Shown: positions 32,225 through 45,539 of the stretch, piece by piece
Layout: each line of letters starts with the position of its first letter
Numbering within the stretch: the first letter of the stretch is position 1
DNA from: Siphonodentalium dalli
Taxonomy: Eukaryota; Mollusca; Scaphopoda; Gadilida; Siphonodentaliidae
Direction: 5' to 3'
Length of the DNA stretch: 64,000 bases
Assembly: GCA_032622095.1 (NCBI GenBank)
Contig: CP136061.1
Span: 14,769,287-14,833,286 of the forward strand
Made by a program: the position numbers and the translations under genes
Notes under the pieces: model-generated
Told to the model about the DNA's origin: nothing
Database searches by the model: none
The model's input: the letters and a program-made list of their open reading frames with translations, nothing else

Positions 32225-35200
32225 CCAGAAGCTGCACGTTGCATGGAAAATGATATATTGAGATGTCTGCCTAAGGTCGGATTATTTCAAGAGTCCCCCG
32301 AATGTCGTTTCATGTTGTTAGGTATATGTATATCATTACATGGTATTGGTTATCATAATTAAAGGCACGGGCGCCGTTCGTTGCAGAACTATTCATATGT
32401 GATCAAATCGCCACCAACAGATAGAATATTAAAATATATATAGCTTTGTCGAGATGTCTCCCTAAGGTCGGATTATTTCAAGAGTCTCCCTAATGTCGTT
32501 AATTTTGTTAGATATATGTATATGTATATCAGTACATGGCATTGGTTATAATAATTAAAGGCACGGGTGGCGTTCGTTGCAGAACTATTCATATGTGATC
32601 AAATCGCCACCAACAGATGGAATATTAAAATATATATAGCTTTGTCGAGATGTCTCCCTAAGGTCGGATTATTTCAAGAGTCTCCCTAATGTCGTTGATT
32701 TTGTTAGCTATATGTATATGTATGTCAGTACATGGCATTGGTTATAATAATTAAAGGTACGGGCGGTGTTCGTTGCAGAAATATTAATATGTGGTCAAAT
32801 CGCCACCAACAGATGGAATATTAAAATATGTACAGTTTTGTTCATATCCAAACGTAATCAGCGCGTGAATAGTGTATTGTCCTCAATGTGTACGATGATT
32901 GGGTAAACAACAGCATGCTCGTGTTACAGAAGTTTTGCTTCTGTTTACATAACACAACGTAATCATATTGGTTAATCACACAAACATTATATAAACGCTC
33001 TTCATTATTTCCATATAAGAAAAATAGTAACAAACGACGCTCTTTATGCTTACCATATCCGGATCTATACAAAAGTCAGGAAACGTAACGGTTTTTTCCT
33101 TTTGTTTGCACAACAAAGTGAAAACAATTGACAATAACATACTGTTTATGCCATATTTCTGTTTGATATAACAACAACTTCTGCCTATATTTTACTATTT
33201 CTATGTATGGCGGTTTTTGACGGAGATGAATATTTTAACAGCATACCCACCGCCAACACCGCCCGTATCTATAATATGAGCAATAAAAGATGTTTTTTTA
33301 TTAATACCAAATGCTCTCACCATACCCTGAAGCTGCACGTTGCATGGAAAATGATATATTGAGATGTCTGCCTAAGGTCGGATTATTTCAAGAGTCTCCC
33401 GAATGTCGTTTCATGTTGTTAGGTATATGTATATCATTACATGGTATTGGTTATAATAATTAAAGGCACGTGCGGTGTTCGTTGCAGAACTATTCATATG
33501 TGATCAAATCGCCACCAACAGATGGAATATTAAAATATATATCGCTTTGTCGAGATGTCTCCCTAAGGTCGGATTATTTCAAGAGTCTCCCTAATGTCGT
33601 TAATTTTGTTAGCTATATATGTATATGTATATGAGTACATGGCATTGGTTATAATAATTAAAGGCACGGGCGGTGTTCGTTGCAGAAATATTAATATGTG
33701 GTCAAATCGCCACCAACAGATGGAATATTAAAATATGTACAGTTTTGTTCATATGCAAACGTAATCGGCGCATGAATAGTGTATTGTCCTCAATGTGTAC
33801 GATGATTGCGTAAACAACAGCATGCTCGTGTTACAGAAGTTTTGCTTCTGTTTACATAACACAACGCAATCATATTGGTTAATCACACAAACATTATATA
33901 AACGCTCTTCATTATTTCCATATAAGAAATATAGTAACAAACAACGCTCTTTATGCTTACCATATCCGGATCTATACAAAAGTCAGGAAACGTAACGTAC
34001 TGTTTATGCCATAGTTCTGTATGATATAACAACAAATTCTGCCTATATTTTACTATTTCTGTTTATGGCGGTTTTTGACGGAGCTGAATATTTTAACAGC
34101 ATACCCACCGCCAAAGACAGTCCGTATCTTTAATGTGAGCAATAAAAGATGTTTTTTTATAAATACCAAATGCTCTCACCATACCCTGAAGCTGCACGTT
34201 GCATGGAAAATGATATATTGAGATGTCTGCCTAAGGTCGGATTATTTCAAGAGTCTCCCGAATGTCGTTTCATGCTGTTAGGTATATGTATATCATTACA
34301 TGGTATTGGTTATAATAATTAAAGGCACGGGCGGCGTTCGTTGCAGAACTATTCATATGTGATCAAATCGCCACCAACAGATGGAATATTAAAATATATA
34401 TAGCTTTGTCGAGATGTCTCCCTAAGGTCGGATTATTTCAAGAGTCTCCCTAATGTCGTTAATTTTGTTAGCTATATGTATATGTATATGAGTACATGGC
34501 ATTGGTTATAATAATTAAAAGCACGGGCGGTGTTCGTTGCAGAAATATTAATATGTGGTCAAATCGCCACCAACAGATGGAATATTAAAATATGTACAGT
34601 TTTGTTCATATGCAAACGTAATCAGCGCGTGAATAGTGTATTGTCCTCAATGTGTACGATGATTGCGTAAACAACAGCATGCTCGTGTTACAGAAGTTTT
34701 GCTTCTGTTTACATAACACAACGTAATCATATTGGTTAATCACACAAACATTATATAAACGCTCTTCATTATTTCCATATAAGAAAAATAGTAACAAACG
34801 ACGCTCTTTATGCTTACCATATCCGGATCTATACAAAAGTCAGGAAACGTAACGGTTTTTTCCTTTTGTTTGCACAACAAAGTGAAAACAATTGACAATA
34901 ACATACTGTTTATGCCATATTTCTGTTTGATATAACAACAACTTCTGCCTATATTTTACTATTTCTATGTATGGCGGTTTTTGACGGAGATGAATATTTT
35001 AACAGCATACCCACCGCCAACACCGCCCGTATCTATAATATGAGCAATAAAAGATGTTTTTTTATTAATACCAAATGCTCTCACCATACCCTGAAGCTGC
35101 ACGTTGCATGGAAAATGATATATTGAGATGTCTGCCTAAGGTCGGATTATTTCAAGAGTCTCCCGAATGTCGTTTCATGCTGTTAGGTATATGTATATCA

Positions 35201-38200
35201 TTACATGGTATTGGTTATAATAATTAAAGGCACGGGCGGCGTTCGTTGCAGAACTATTCATATGTGATCAAATCGCCACCAACAGATGGAATATTAAAAT
35301 ATATATAGCTTTGTCGAGATGTCTCCCTAAGGTCGGATTATTTCAAGAGTCTCCCTAATGTCGTTAATTTTGTTAGCTATATGTATATGTATATGAGTAC
35401 ATGGCATTGGTTATAATAATTAAAGGCACGGGCGGTGTTCGTTGCAGAAATATTAATATGTGGTCAAATCGCCACCAACAGATGGAATATTAAAATATGT
35501 ACAGTTTTGTTCATATGCAAACGTAATCAGCGCGTGAATAGTGTATTGTCCTCAATGTGTACGATGATTGCGTAAACAACAGCATGCTCGTGTTACAGAA
35601 GTTTTGCTTCTGTTTACATAACACAACGTAATCATATTGGTTAATCACACAAACATTATATAAACGCTCTTCATTATTTCCATATAAGAAAAATAGTAAC
35701 AAACGACGCTCTTTATGCTTACCATATCCGGATCTATACAAAAGTCAGGAAACGTAACGGTTTTTTCCTTTTGTTTGCACAACAAAGTGAAAACAATTGA
35801 CAATAACATACTGTTTATGCCATATTTCTGTTTGATATAACAACAACTTCTGCCTATATTTTACTATTTATATGTATGGCGGTTTTTGACGGAGATGAAT
35901 ATTTTAACAGCATACCCACCGCCAACACCGCCCGTATCAATAATATGAGCAATAAAAGATGTTTTTTTATTAATACCAAATGCTCTCACCATACCCTGAA
36001 GCTGCACGTTGCATGGAAAATGATATATTGAGATGTCTGCCTAAGGTCGGATTATTTCAAGAGTCTCCCGAATGTCGTTTCATGTTGTTAGGTATATGTA
36101 TATCATTACATGGTATTGGTTATAATAATTAAAGGCACGTGCGGCGTTCGTTGCAGAACTATTCATATGTGATCAAATCGCCACCAACAGATGGAATATT
36201 AAAATATATATAGCTTTGTCGAGATGTCTCCCTAAGGTCGGATTATTTCAAGAGTCTCCCTAATGTCGTTAATTTTGTTAGCTATATATGTATATGTATA
36301 TGAGTACATGGCATTGGTTATAATAATTAAAGGCACGGGCGGTGTTCGTTGCAGAAATATTAATATGTGGTCAAATCGCCACCAACAGATGGAATATTAA
36401 AATATGTACAGTTTTGTTCATATGCAAACGTAATCGGCGCATGAATAGTGTATTGTCCTCAATGTGTACGATGATTGCGTAAACAACAGCATGCTCGTGT
36501 TACAGAAGTTTTGCTTCTGTTTACATAACACAACGCAATCATATTGGTTAATCACACAAACATTATATAAACGCTCTTCATTATTTCCATATAAGAAATA
36601 TAGTAACAAACAACGCTCTTTATGCTTACCATATCCGGATCTATACAAAAGTCAGGAAACGTAACGTACTGTTTATGCCATAGTTCTGTATGATATAACA
36701 ACAAATTCTGCCTATATTTTACTATTTCTGTTTATGGCGGTTTTTGACGGAGCTGAATATTTTAACAGCATACCCACCGCCAAAGACAGTCCGTATCTTT
36801 AATGTGAGCAATAAAAGATGTTTTTTTTATAAATACCAAATGCTCTCACCATACCCTGAAGCTGCACGTTGCATGGAAAATGATATATTGAGATGTCTGC
36901 CTAAGGTCGGATTATTTCAAGAGTCTCCCGAATGTCGTTTCATGCTGTTAGGTATATGTATATATCATTACATGGTATTGGTTATAATAATTAAAGGCAC
37001 GGGCGGCGTTCGTTGCAGAACTATTCATATGTGATCAAATCGCCACCAACAGATGGAATATTAAAATATATATAGCTTTGTCGAGATGTCTCCCTAAGGT
37101 CGGATTATTTCAAGAGTCTAACTAATGTCGTTAATTTTGTTAGCTATATGTATATGTATATGAGTACATGGCATTGGTTATAATAATTAAAGGCACGGGC
37201 GGTGTTCGTTGCAGAAATATTAATATGTGGTCAAATCGCCACCAACAGATGGAATATTAAAATATGTACAGTTTTGTTCATATGCAAACGTAATCAGCGC
37301 GTGAATAGTGTATTGTCCTCAATGTGTACGATGATTGCGTAAACAACAGCATGCTCGTGTTACAGAAGTTTTGCTTCTGTTTACAAAACACAACGCAATC
37401 ATATTGGTTAATCACACAAACATTATATAAACGCTCTTCATTATTTCCATATAAGAAATATAGTAACAACCAACGCTCTTTATGCTTACCATATCCGGAT
37501 CTATACAATAGTCAGGAAACGTAACGGTTTTTTCCTTTTGTTTGCACAACAAAGTGAAAACAAATGACAATAACATACTGTTTATGCCATATTTCTGTAT
37601 GATATAACAACAACTTCTGCCTATATTTTACTATTTCTGTTTATGGCGGTTTTTGACGGAGATGAATATTTTAACAGCATACCCACCTCCAACACCGCCC
37701 GTATCTTTAATATGAGCAATAAAAGATGTTTTTTTTATTAATACCAAATGCTCTCATCATACCCAGAAGCTACACGTTGCATGGAAAATGACATATTGAG
37801 ATGTCTGCCTAAGGTCGGATTATTTCAAGAGTCTCCCGAATGTCGTTTCATGTTGTTAGGTATATGTATATCATTACATGGTATTGGTTATAATAATTAA
37901 AGGCACGTGCGCCGTTCGTTGCAGAACTATTCATATGTGATCAAATCGCCACCAACAGATGGAATATTAAAATATATATAGCTTTGTCGAGATGTCTGCC
38001 TAAGGTCGGATTATTTCAAAAGTCTCACTAATGTCGTTAATTTTGTTAGCTATATGTATATGTATATCAGTACATGGTATTGGTTATAATAAGTAAAGGC
38101 ACGGGCGGCGTTCGTTGCATAACTATTCATATGTGATCAAATCGCCACCAACAGATGGAATATTAAAATATATATAGCTGTGTCGAGATGTCTCCCTAAG

Positions 38201-38863
38201 GTCGGATTATTTCAAGAGTCTCCCTAATGTCGTTAATTTTGTTAGCTATATGTATATGTATATCAGTACATGGAATTGGTTATAATAATTAGAGGCACGG
38301 GCCGTGTTCGTTGCAGAAATATTGATATGTGGTCAAATCGCCACCAACAGATGGAATATTAAAATATGTACAATTTTGTTCATATGCAAACGTAATCAGC
38401 GCACGAATAGTGTATTGTCCTCAATGTGTACGATGATTGCGTAAACAACAGCATGCTCGTGTTACAGAAGTTTTGTTTCTGTTTACATAACACAACGCAA
38501 TCATATTGGTTAATCACACAAACATTATATAAACGCTCTTCATTATTTCCATAAAAGAAAAATAGTAACAAACAACGCTCTTTATGCTTACCATATCCGG
38601 ATCTATACAATAGTCAGGAAACGTAACGGTTTTTTCCTTTTGTTTGCACAACAAAGTGAAAACAATTGACAATAACATACTGTTTATGCCATATTTCTGT
38701 ATGATATAACAACAACTTCTGCCTATATTTTACTATTTCTGTTTATGGCGGTTTTTGACGGAGATGAATATTTTAACAGCATACCCACCGCCAAAACCGC
38801 CCGTATCTATAATATGAGCAATAAAAGATGTTTTTTTATTAATACCAAATGCTCTCATCATAC
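32225..38863 (+). repeat. Higher-order repeat A, copy 1 (6,639 bp, seven monomers)
   Basis: Monomer lengths 907, 857, 905, 907, 860, 1102 and 1101 occur in the same order in copy 2. Marker variants recur 6,639 bases apart, such as AGAGTCCCCCGAATG, GGTTATCATAATT and GAGTCTAACTAATG. Boundaries are approximate (within about 50 bases). Confidence 0.9.
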
Positions 38864-41800
38864 CCAGAAGCTGCACGTTGCATGGAAAATTATATATTGA
38901 GATGTCTGCCTAAGGTCGGATTATTTCAAGAGTCCCCCGAATGTCGTTTCATGTTGTTAGGTATATGTATATCATTACATGGTATTGGTTATCATAATTA
39001 AAGGCACGGGCGCCGTTCGTTGCAGAACTATTCATATGTGATCAAATCGCCACCAACAGATAGAATATTAAAATATATATAGCTTTGTCGAGATGTCTCC
39101 CTAAGGTCGGATTATTTCAAGAGTCTCCCTAATGTCGTTAATTTTGTTAGATATATGTATATGTATATCAGTACATGGCATTGGTTATAATAATTAAAGG
39201 CACGGGTGGCGTTCGTTGCAGAACTATTCATATGTGATCAAATCGCCACCAACAGATGGAATATTAAAATATATATAGCTTTGTCGAGATGTCTCCCTAA
39301 GGTCGGATTATTTCAAGAGTCTCCCTAATGTCGTTGATTTTGTTAGCTATATGTATATGTATGTCAGTACATGGCATTGGTTATAATAATTAAAGGTACG
39401 GGCGGTGTTCGTTGCAGAAATATTAATATGTGGTCAAATCGCCACCAACAGATGGAATATTAAAATATGTACAGTTTTGTTCATATCCAAACGTAATCAG
39501 CGCGTGAATAGTGTATTGTCCTCAATGTGTACGATGATTGGGTAAACAACAGCATGCTCGTGTTACAGAAGTTTTGCTTCTGTTTACATAACACAACGTA
39601 ATCATATTGGTTAATCACACAAACATTATATAAACGCTCTTCATTATTTCCATATAAGAAAAATAGTAACAAACGACGCTCTTTATGCTTACCATATCCG
39701 GATCTATACAAAAGTCAGGAAACGTAACGGTTTTTTCCTTTTGTTTGCACAACAAAGTGAAAACAATTGACAATAACATACTGTTTATGCCATATTTCTG
39801 TTTGATATAACAACAACTTCTGCCTATATTTTACTATTTCTATGTATGGCGGTTTTTGACGGAGATGAATATTTTAACAGCATACCCACCGCCAACACCG
39901 CCCGTATCTATAATATGAGCAATAAAAGATGTTTTTTTATTAATACCAAATGCTCTCACCATACCCTGAAGCTGCACGTTGCATGGAAAATGATATATTG
40001 AGATGTCTGCCTAAGGTCGGATTATTTCAAGAGTCTCCCGAATGTCGTTTCATGTTGTTAGGTATATGTATATCATTACATGGTATTGGTTATAATAATT
40101 AAAGGCACGTGCGGTGTTCGTTGCAGAACTATTCATATGTGATCAAATCGCCACCAACAGATGGAATATTAAAATATATATCGCTTTGTCGAGATGTCTC
40201 CCTAAGGTCGGATTATTTCAAGAGTCTCCCTAATGTCGTTAATTTTGTTAGCTATATATGTATATGTATATGAGTACATGGCATTGGTTATAATAATTAA
40301 AGGCACGGGCGGTGTTCGTTGCAGAAATATTAATATGTGGTCAAATCGCCACCAACAGATGGAATATTAAAATATGTACAGTTTTGTTCATATGCAAACG
40401 TAATCGGCGCATGAATAGTGTATTGTCCTCAATGTGTACGATGATTGCGTAAACAACAGCATGCTCGTGTTACAGAAGTTTTGCTTCTGTTTACATAACA
40501 CAACGCAATCATATTGGTTAATCACACAAACATTATATAAACGCTCTTCATTATTTCCATATAAGAAATATAGTAACAAACAACGCTCTTTATGCTTACC
40601 ATATCCGGATCTATACAAAAGTCAGGAAACGTAACGTACTGTTTATGCCATAGTTCTGTATGATATAACAACAAATTCTGCCTATATTTTACTATTTCTG
40701 TTTATGGCGGTTTTTGACGGAGCTGAATATTTTAACAGCATACCCACCGCCAAAGACAGTCCGTATCTTTAATGTGAGCAATAAAAGATGTTTTTTTATA
40801 AATACCAAATGCTCTCACCATACCCTGAAGCTGCACGTTGCATGGAAAATGATATATTGAGATGTCTGCCTAAGGTCGGATTATTTCAAGAGTCTCCCGA
40901 ATGTCGTTTCATGCTGTTAGGTATATGTATATCATTACATGGTATTGGTTATAATAATTAAAGGCACGGGCGGCGTTCGTTGCAGAACTATTCATATGTG
41001 ATCAAATCGCCACCAACAGATGGAATATTAAAATATATATAGCTTTGTCGAGATGTCTCCCTAAGGTCGGATTATTTCAAGAGTCTCCCTAATGTCGTTA
41101 ATTTTGTTAGCTATATGTATATGTATATGAGTACATGGCATTGGTTATAATAATTAAAAGCACGGGCGGTGTTCGTTGCAGAAATATTAATATGTGGTCA
41201 AATCGCCACCAACAGATGGAATATTAAAATATGTACAGTTTTGTTCATATGCAAACGTAATCAGCGCGTGAATAGTGTATTGTCCTCAATGTGTACGATG
41301 ATTGCGTAAACAACAGCATGCTCGTGTTACAGAAGTTTTGCTTCTGTTTACATAACACAACGTAATCATATTGGTTAATCACACAAACATTATATAAACG
41401 CTCTTCATTATTTCCATATAAGAAAAATAGTAACAAACGACGCTCTTTATGCTTACCATATCCGGATCTATACAAAAGTCAGGAAACGTAACGGTTTTTT
41501 CCTTTTGTTTGCACAACAAAGTGAAAACAATTGACAATAACATACTGTTTATGCCATATTTCTGTTTGATATAACAACAACTTCTGCCTATATTTTACTA
41601 TTTCTATGTATGGCGGTTTTTGACGGAGATGAATATTTTAACAGCATACCCACCGCCAACACCGCCCGTATCTATAATATGAGCAATAAAAGATGTTTTT
41701 TTATTAATACCAAATGCTCTCACCATACCCTGAAGCTGCACGTTGCATGGAAAATGATATATTGAGATGTCTGCCTAAGGTCGGATTATTTCAAGAGTCT

Positions 41801-44800
41801 CCCGAATGTCGTTTCATGCTGTTAGGTATATGTATATCATTACATGGTATTGGTTATAATAATTAAAGGCACGGGCGGCGTTCGTTGCAGAACTATTCAT
41901 ATGTGATCAAATCGCCACCAACAGATGGAATATTAAAATATATATAGCTTTGTCGAGATGTCTCCCTAAGGTCGGATTATTTCAAGAGTCTCCCTAATGT
42001 CGTTAATTTTGTTAGCTATATGTATATGTATATGAGTACATGGCATTGGTTATAATAATTAAAGGCACGGGCGGTGTTCGTTGCAGAAATATTAATATGT
42101 GGTCAAATCGCCACCAACAGATGGAATATTAAAATATGTACAGTTTTGTTCATATGCAAACGTAATCAGCGCGTGAATAGTGTATTGTCCTCAATGTGTA
42201 CGATGATTGCGTAAACAACAGCATGCTCGTGTTACAGAAGTTTTGCTTCTGTTTACATAACACAACGTAATCATATTGGTTAATCACACAAACATTATAT
42301 AAACGCTCTTCATTATTTCCATATAAGAAAAATAGTAACAAACGACGCTCTTTATGCTTACCATATCCGGATCTATACAAAAGTCAGGAAACGTAACGGT
42401 TTTTTCCTTTTGTTTGCACAACAAAGTGAAAACAATTGACAATAACATACTGTTTATGCCATATTTCTGTTTGATATAACAACAACTTCTGCCTATATTT
42501 TACTATTTATATGTATGGCGGTTTTTGACGGAGATGAATATTTTAACAGCATACCCACCGCCAACACCGCCCGTATCAATAATATGAGCAATAAAAGATG
42601 TTTTTTTATTAATACCAAATGCTCTCACCATACCCTGAAGCTGCACGTTGCATGGAAAATGATATATTGAGATGTCTGCCTAAGGTCGGATTATTTCAAG
42701 AGTCTCCCGAATGTCGTTTCATGTTGTTAGGTATATGTATATCATTACATGGTATTGGTTATAATAATTAAAGGCACGTGCGGCGTTCGTTGCAGAACTA
42801 TTCATATGTGATCAAATCGCCACCAACAGATGGAATATTAAAATATATATAGCTTTGTCGAGATGTCTCCCTAAGGTCGGATTATTTCAAGAGTCTCCCT
42901 AATGTCGTTAATTTTGTTAGCTATATATGTATATGTATATGAGTACATGGCATTGGTTATAATAATTAAAGGCACGGGCGGTGTTCGTTGCAGAAATATT
43001 AATATGTGGTCAAATCGCCACCAACAGATGGAATATTAAAATATGTACAGTTTTGTTCATATGCAAACGTAATCGGCGCATGAATAGTGTATTGTCCTCA
43101 ATGTGTACGATGATTGCGTAAACAACAGCATGCTCGTGTTACAGAAGTTTTGCTTCTGTTTACATAACACAACGCAATCATATTGGTTAATCACACAAAC
43201 ATTATATAAACGCTCTTCATTATTTCCATATAAGAAATATAGTAACAAACAACGCTCTTTATGCTTACCATATCCGGATCTATACAAAAGTCAGGAAACG
43301 TAACGTACTGTTTATGCCATAGTTCTGTATGATATAACAACAAATTCTGCCTATATTTTACTATTTCTGTTTATGGCGGTTTTTGACGGAGCTGAATATT
43401 TTAACAGCATACCCACCGCCAAAGACAGTCCGTATCTTTAATGTGAGCAATAAAAGATGTTTTTTTTATAAATACCAAATGCTCTCACCATACCCTGAAG
43501 CTGCACGTTGCATGGAAAATGATATATTGAGATGTCTGCCTAAGGTCGGATTATTTCAAGAGTCTCCCGAATGTCGTTTCATGCTGTTAGGTATATGTAT
43601 ATATCATTACATGGTATTGGTTATAATAATTAAAGGCACGGGCGGCGTTCGTTGCAGAACTATTCATATGTGATCAAATCGCCACCAACAGATGGAATAT
43701 TAAAATATATATAGCTTTGTCGAGATGTCTCCCTAAGGTCGGATTATTTCAAGAGTCTAACTAATGTCGTTAATTTTGTTAGCTATATGTATATGTATAT
43801 GAGTACATGGCATTGGTTATAATAATTAAAGGCACGGGCGGTGTTCGTTGCAGAAATATTAATATGTGGTCAAATCGCCACCAACAGATGGAATATTAAA
43901 ATATGTACAGTTTTGTTCATATGCAAACGTAATCAGCGCGTGAATAGTGTATTGTCCTCAATGTGTACGATGATTGCGTAAACAACAGCATGCTCGTGTT
44001 ACAGAAGTTTTGCTTCTGTTTACAAAACACAACGCAATCATATTGGTTAATCACACAAACATTATATAAACGCTCTTCATTATTTCCATATAAGAAATAT
44101 AGTAACAACCAACGCTCTTTATGCTTACCATATCCGGATCTATACAATAGTCAGGAAACGTAACGGTTTTTTCCTTTTGTTTGCACAACAAAGTGAAAAC
44201 AAATGACAATAACATACTGTTTATGCCATATTTCTGTATGATATAACAACAACTTCTGCCTATATTTTACTATTTCTGTTTATGGCGGTTTTTGACGGAG
44301 ATGAATATTTTAACAGCATACCCACCTCCAACACCGCCCGTATCTTTAATATGAGCAATAAAAGATGTTTTTTTTTATTAATACCAAATGCTCTCATCAT
44401 ACCCAGAAGCTACACGTTGCATGGAAAATGACATATTGAGATGTCTGCCTAAGGTCGGATTATTTCAAGAGTCTCCCGAATGTCGTTTCATGTTGTTAGG
44501 TATATGTATATCATTACATGGTATTGGTTATAATAATTAAAGGCACGTGCGCCGTTCGTTGCAGAACTATTCATATGTGATCAAATCGCCACCAACAGAT
44601 GGAATATTAAAATATATATAGCTTTGTCGAGATGTCTGCCTAAGGTCGGATTATTTCAAAAGTCTCACTAATGTCGTTAATTTTGTTAGCTATATGTATA
44701 TGTATATCAGTACATGGTATTGGTTATAATAAGTAAAGGCACGGGCGGCGTTCGTTGCATAACTATTCATATGTGATCAAATCGCCACCAACAGATGGAA

Positions 44801-45510
44801 TATTAAAATATATATAGCTGTGTCGAGATGTCTCCCTAAGGTCGGATTATTTCAAGAGTCTCCCTAATGTCGTTAATTTTGTTAGCTATATGTATATGTA
44901 TATCAGTACATGGAATTGGTTATAATAATTAGAGGCACGGGCCGTGTTCGTTGCAGAAATATTGATATGTGGTCAAATCGCCACCAACAGATGGAATATT
45001 AAAATATGTACAATTTTGTTCATATGCAAACGTAATCAGCGCACGAATAGTGTATTGTCCTCAATGTGTACGATGATTGCGTAAACAACAGCATGCTCGT
45101 GTTACAGAAGTTTTGTTTCTGTTTACATAACACAACGCAATCATATTGGTTAATCACACAAACATTATATAAACGCTCTTCATTATTTCCATAAAAGAAA
45201 AATAGTAACAAACAACGCTCTTTATGCTTACCATATCCGGATCTATACAATAGTCAGGAAACGTAACGGTTTTTTCCTTTTGTTTGCACAACAAAGTGAA
45301 AACAATTGACAATAACATACTGTTTATGCCATATTTCTGTATGATATAACAACAACTTCTGCCTATATTTTACTATTTCTGTTTATGGCGGTTTTTGACG
45401 GAGATGAATATTTTAACAGCATACCCACCGCCAAAACCGCCCGTATCTATAATATGAGCAATAAAAGATGTTTTTTTATTAATACCAAATGCTCTCATCA
45501 TACCCAGAAG
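38864..45510 (+). repeat. Higher-order repeat A, copy 2
   Basis: Near-identical to copy 1 by eye over about 6.6 kb. For example, 36744-37034 and 43383-43673 read the same 96-codon frame, and lone variants are shared. One T-run differs in length (37730 versus 44366). It ends where variants of repeat B begin. Confidence 0.9.
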
Positions 45511-45539
45511 CTGCACGTTGCATGGAAAATGATATATTG

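Noticed and set aside
36744-37034. 96-codon plus-strand frame in the satellite, identical at 43383-43673
   Set aside because: It exists only because of one extra T and a TA insertion in two duplicated monomers; other monomers break it.
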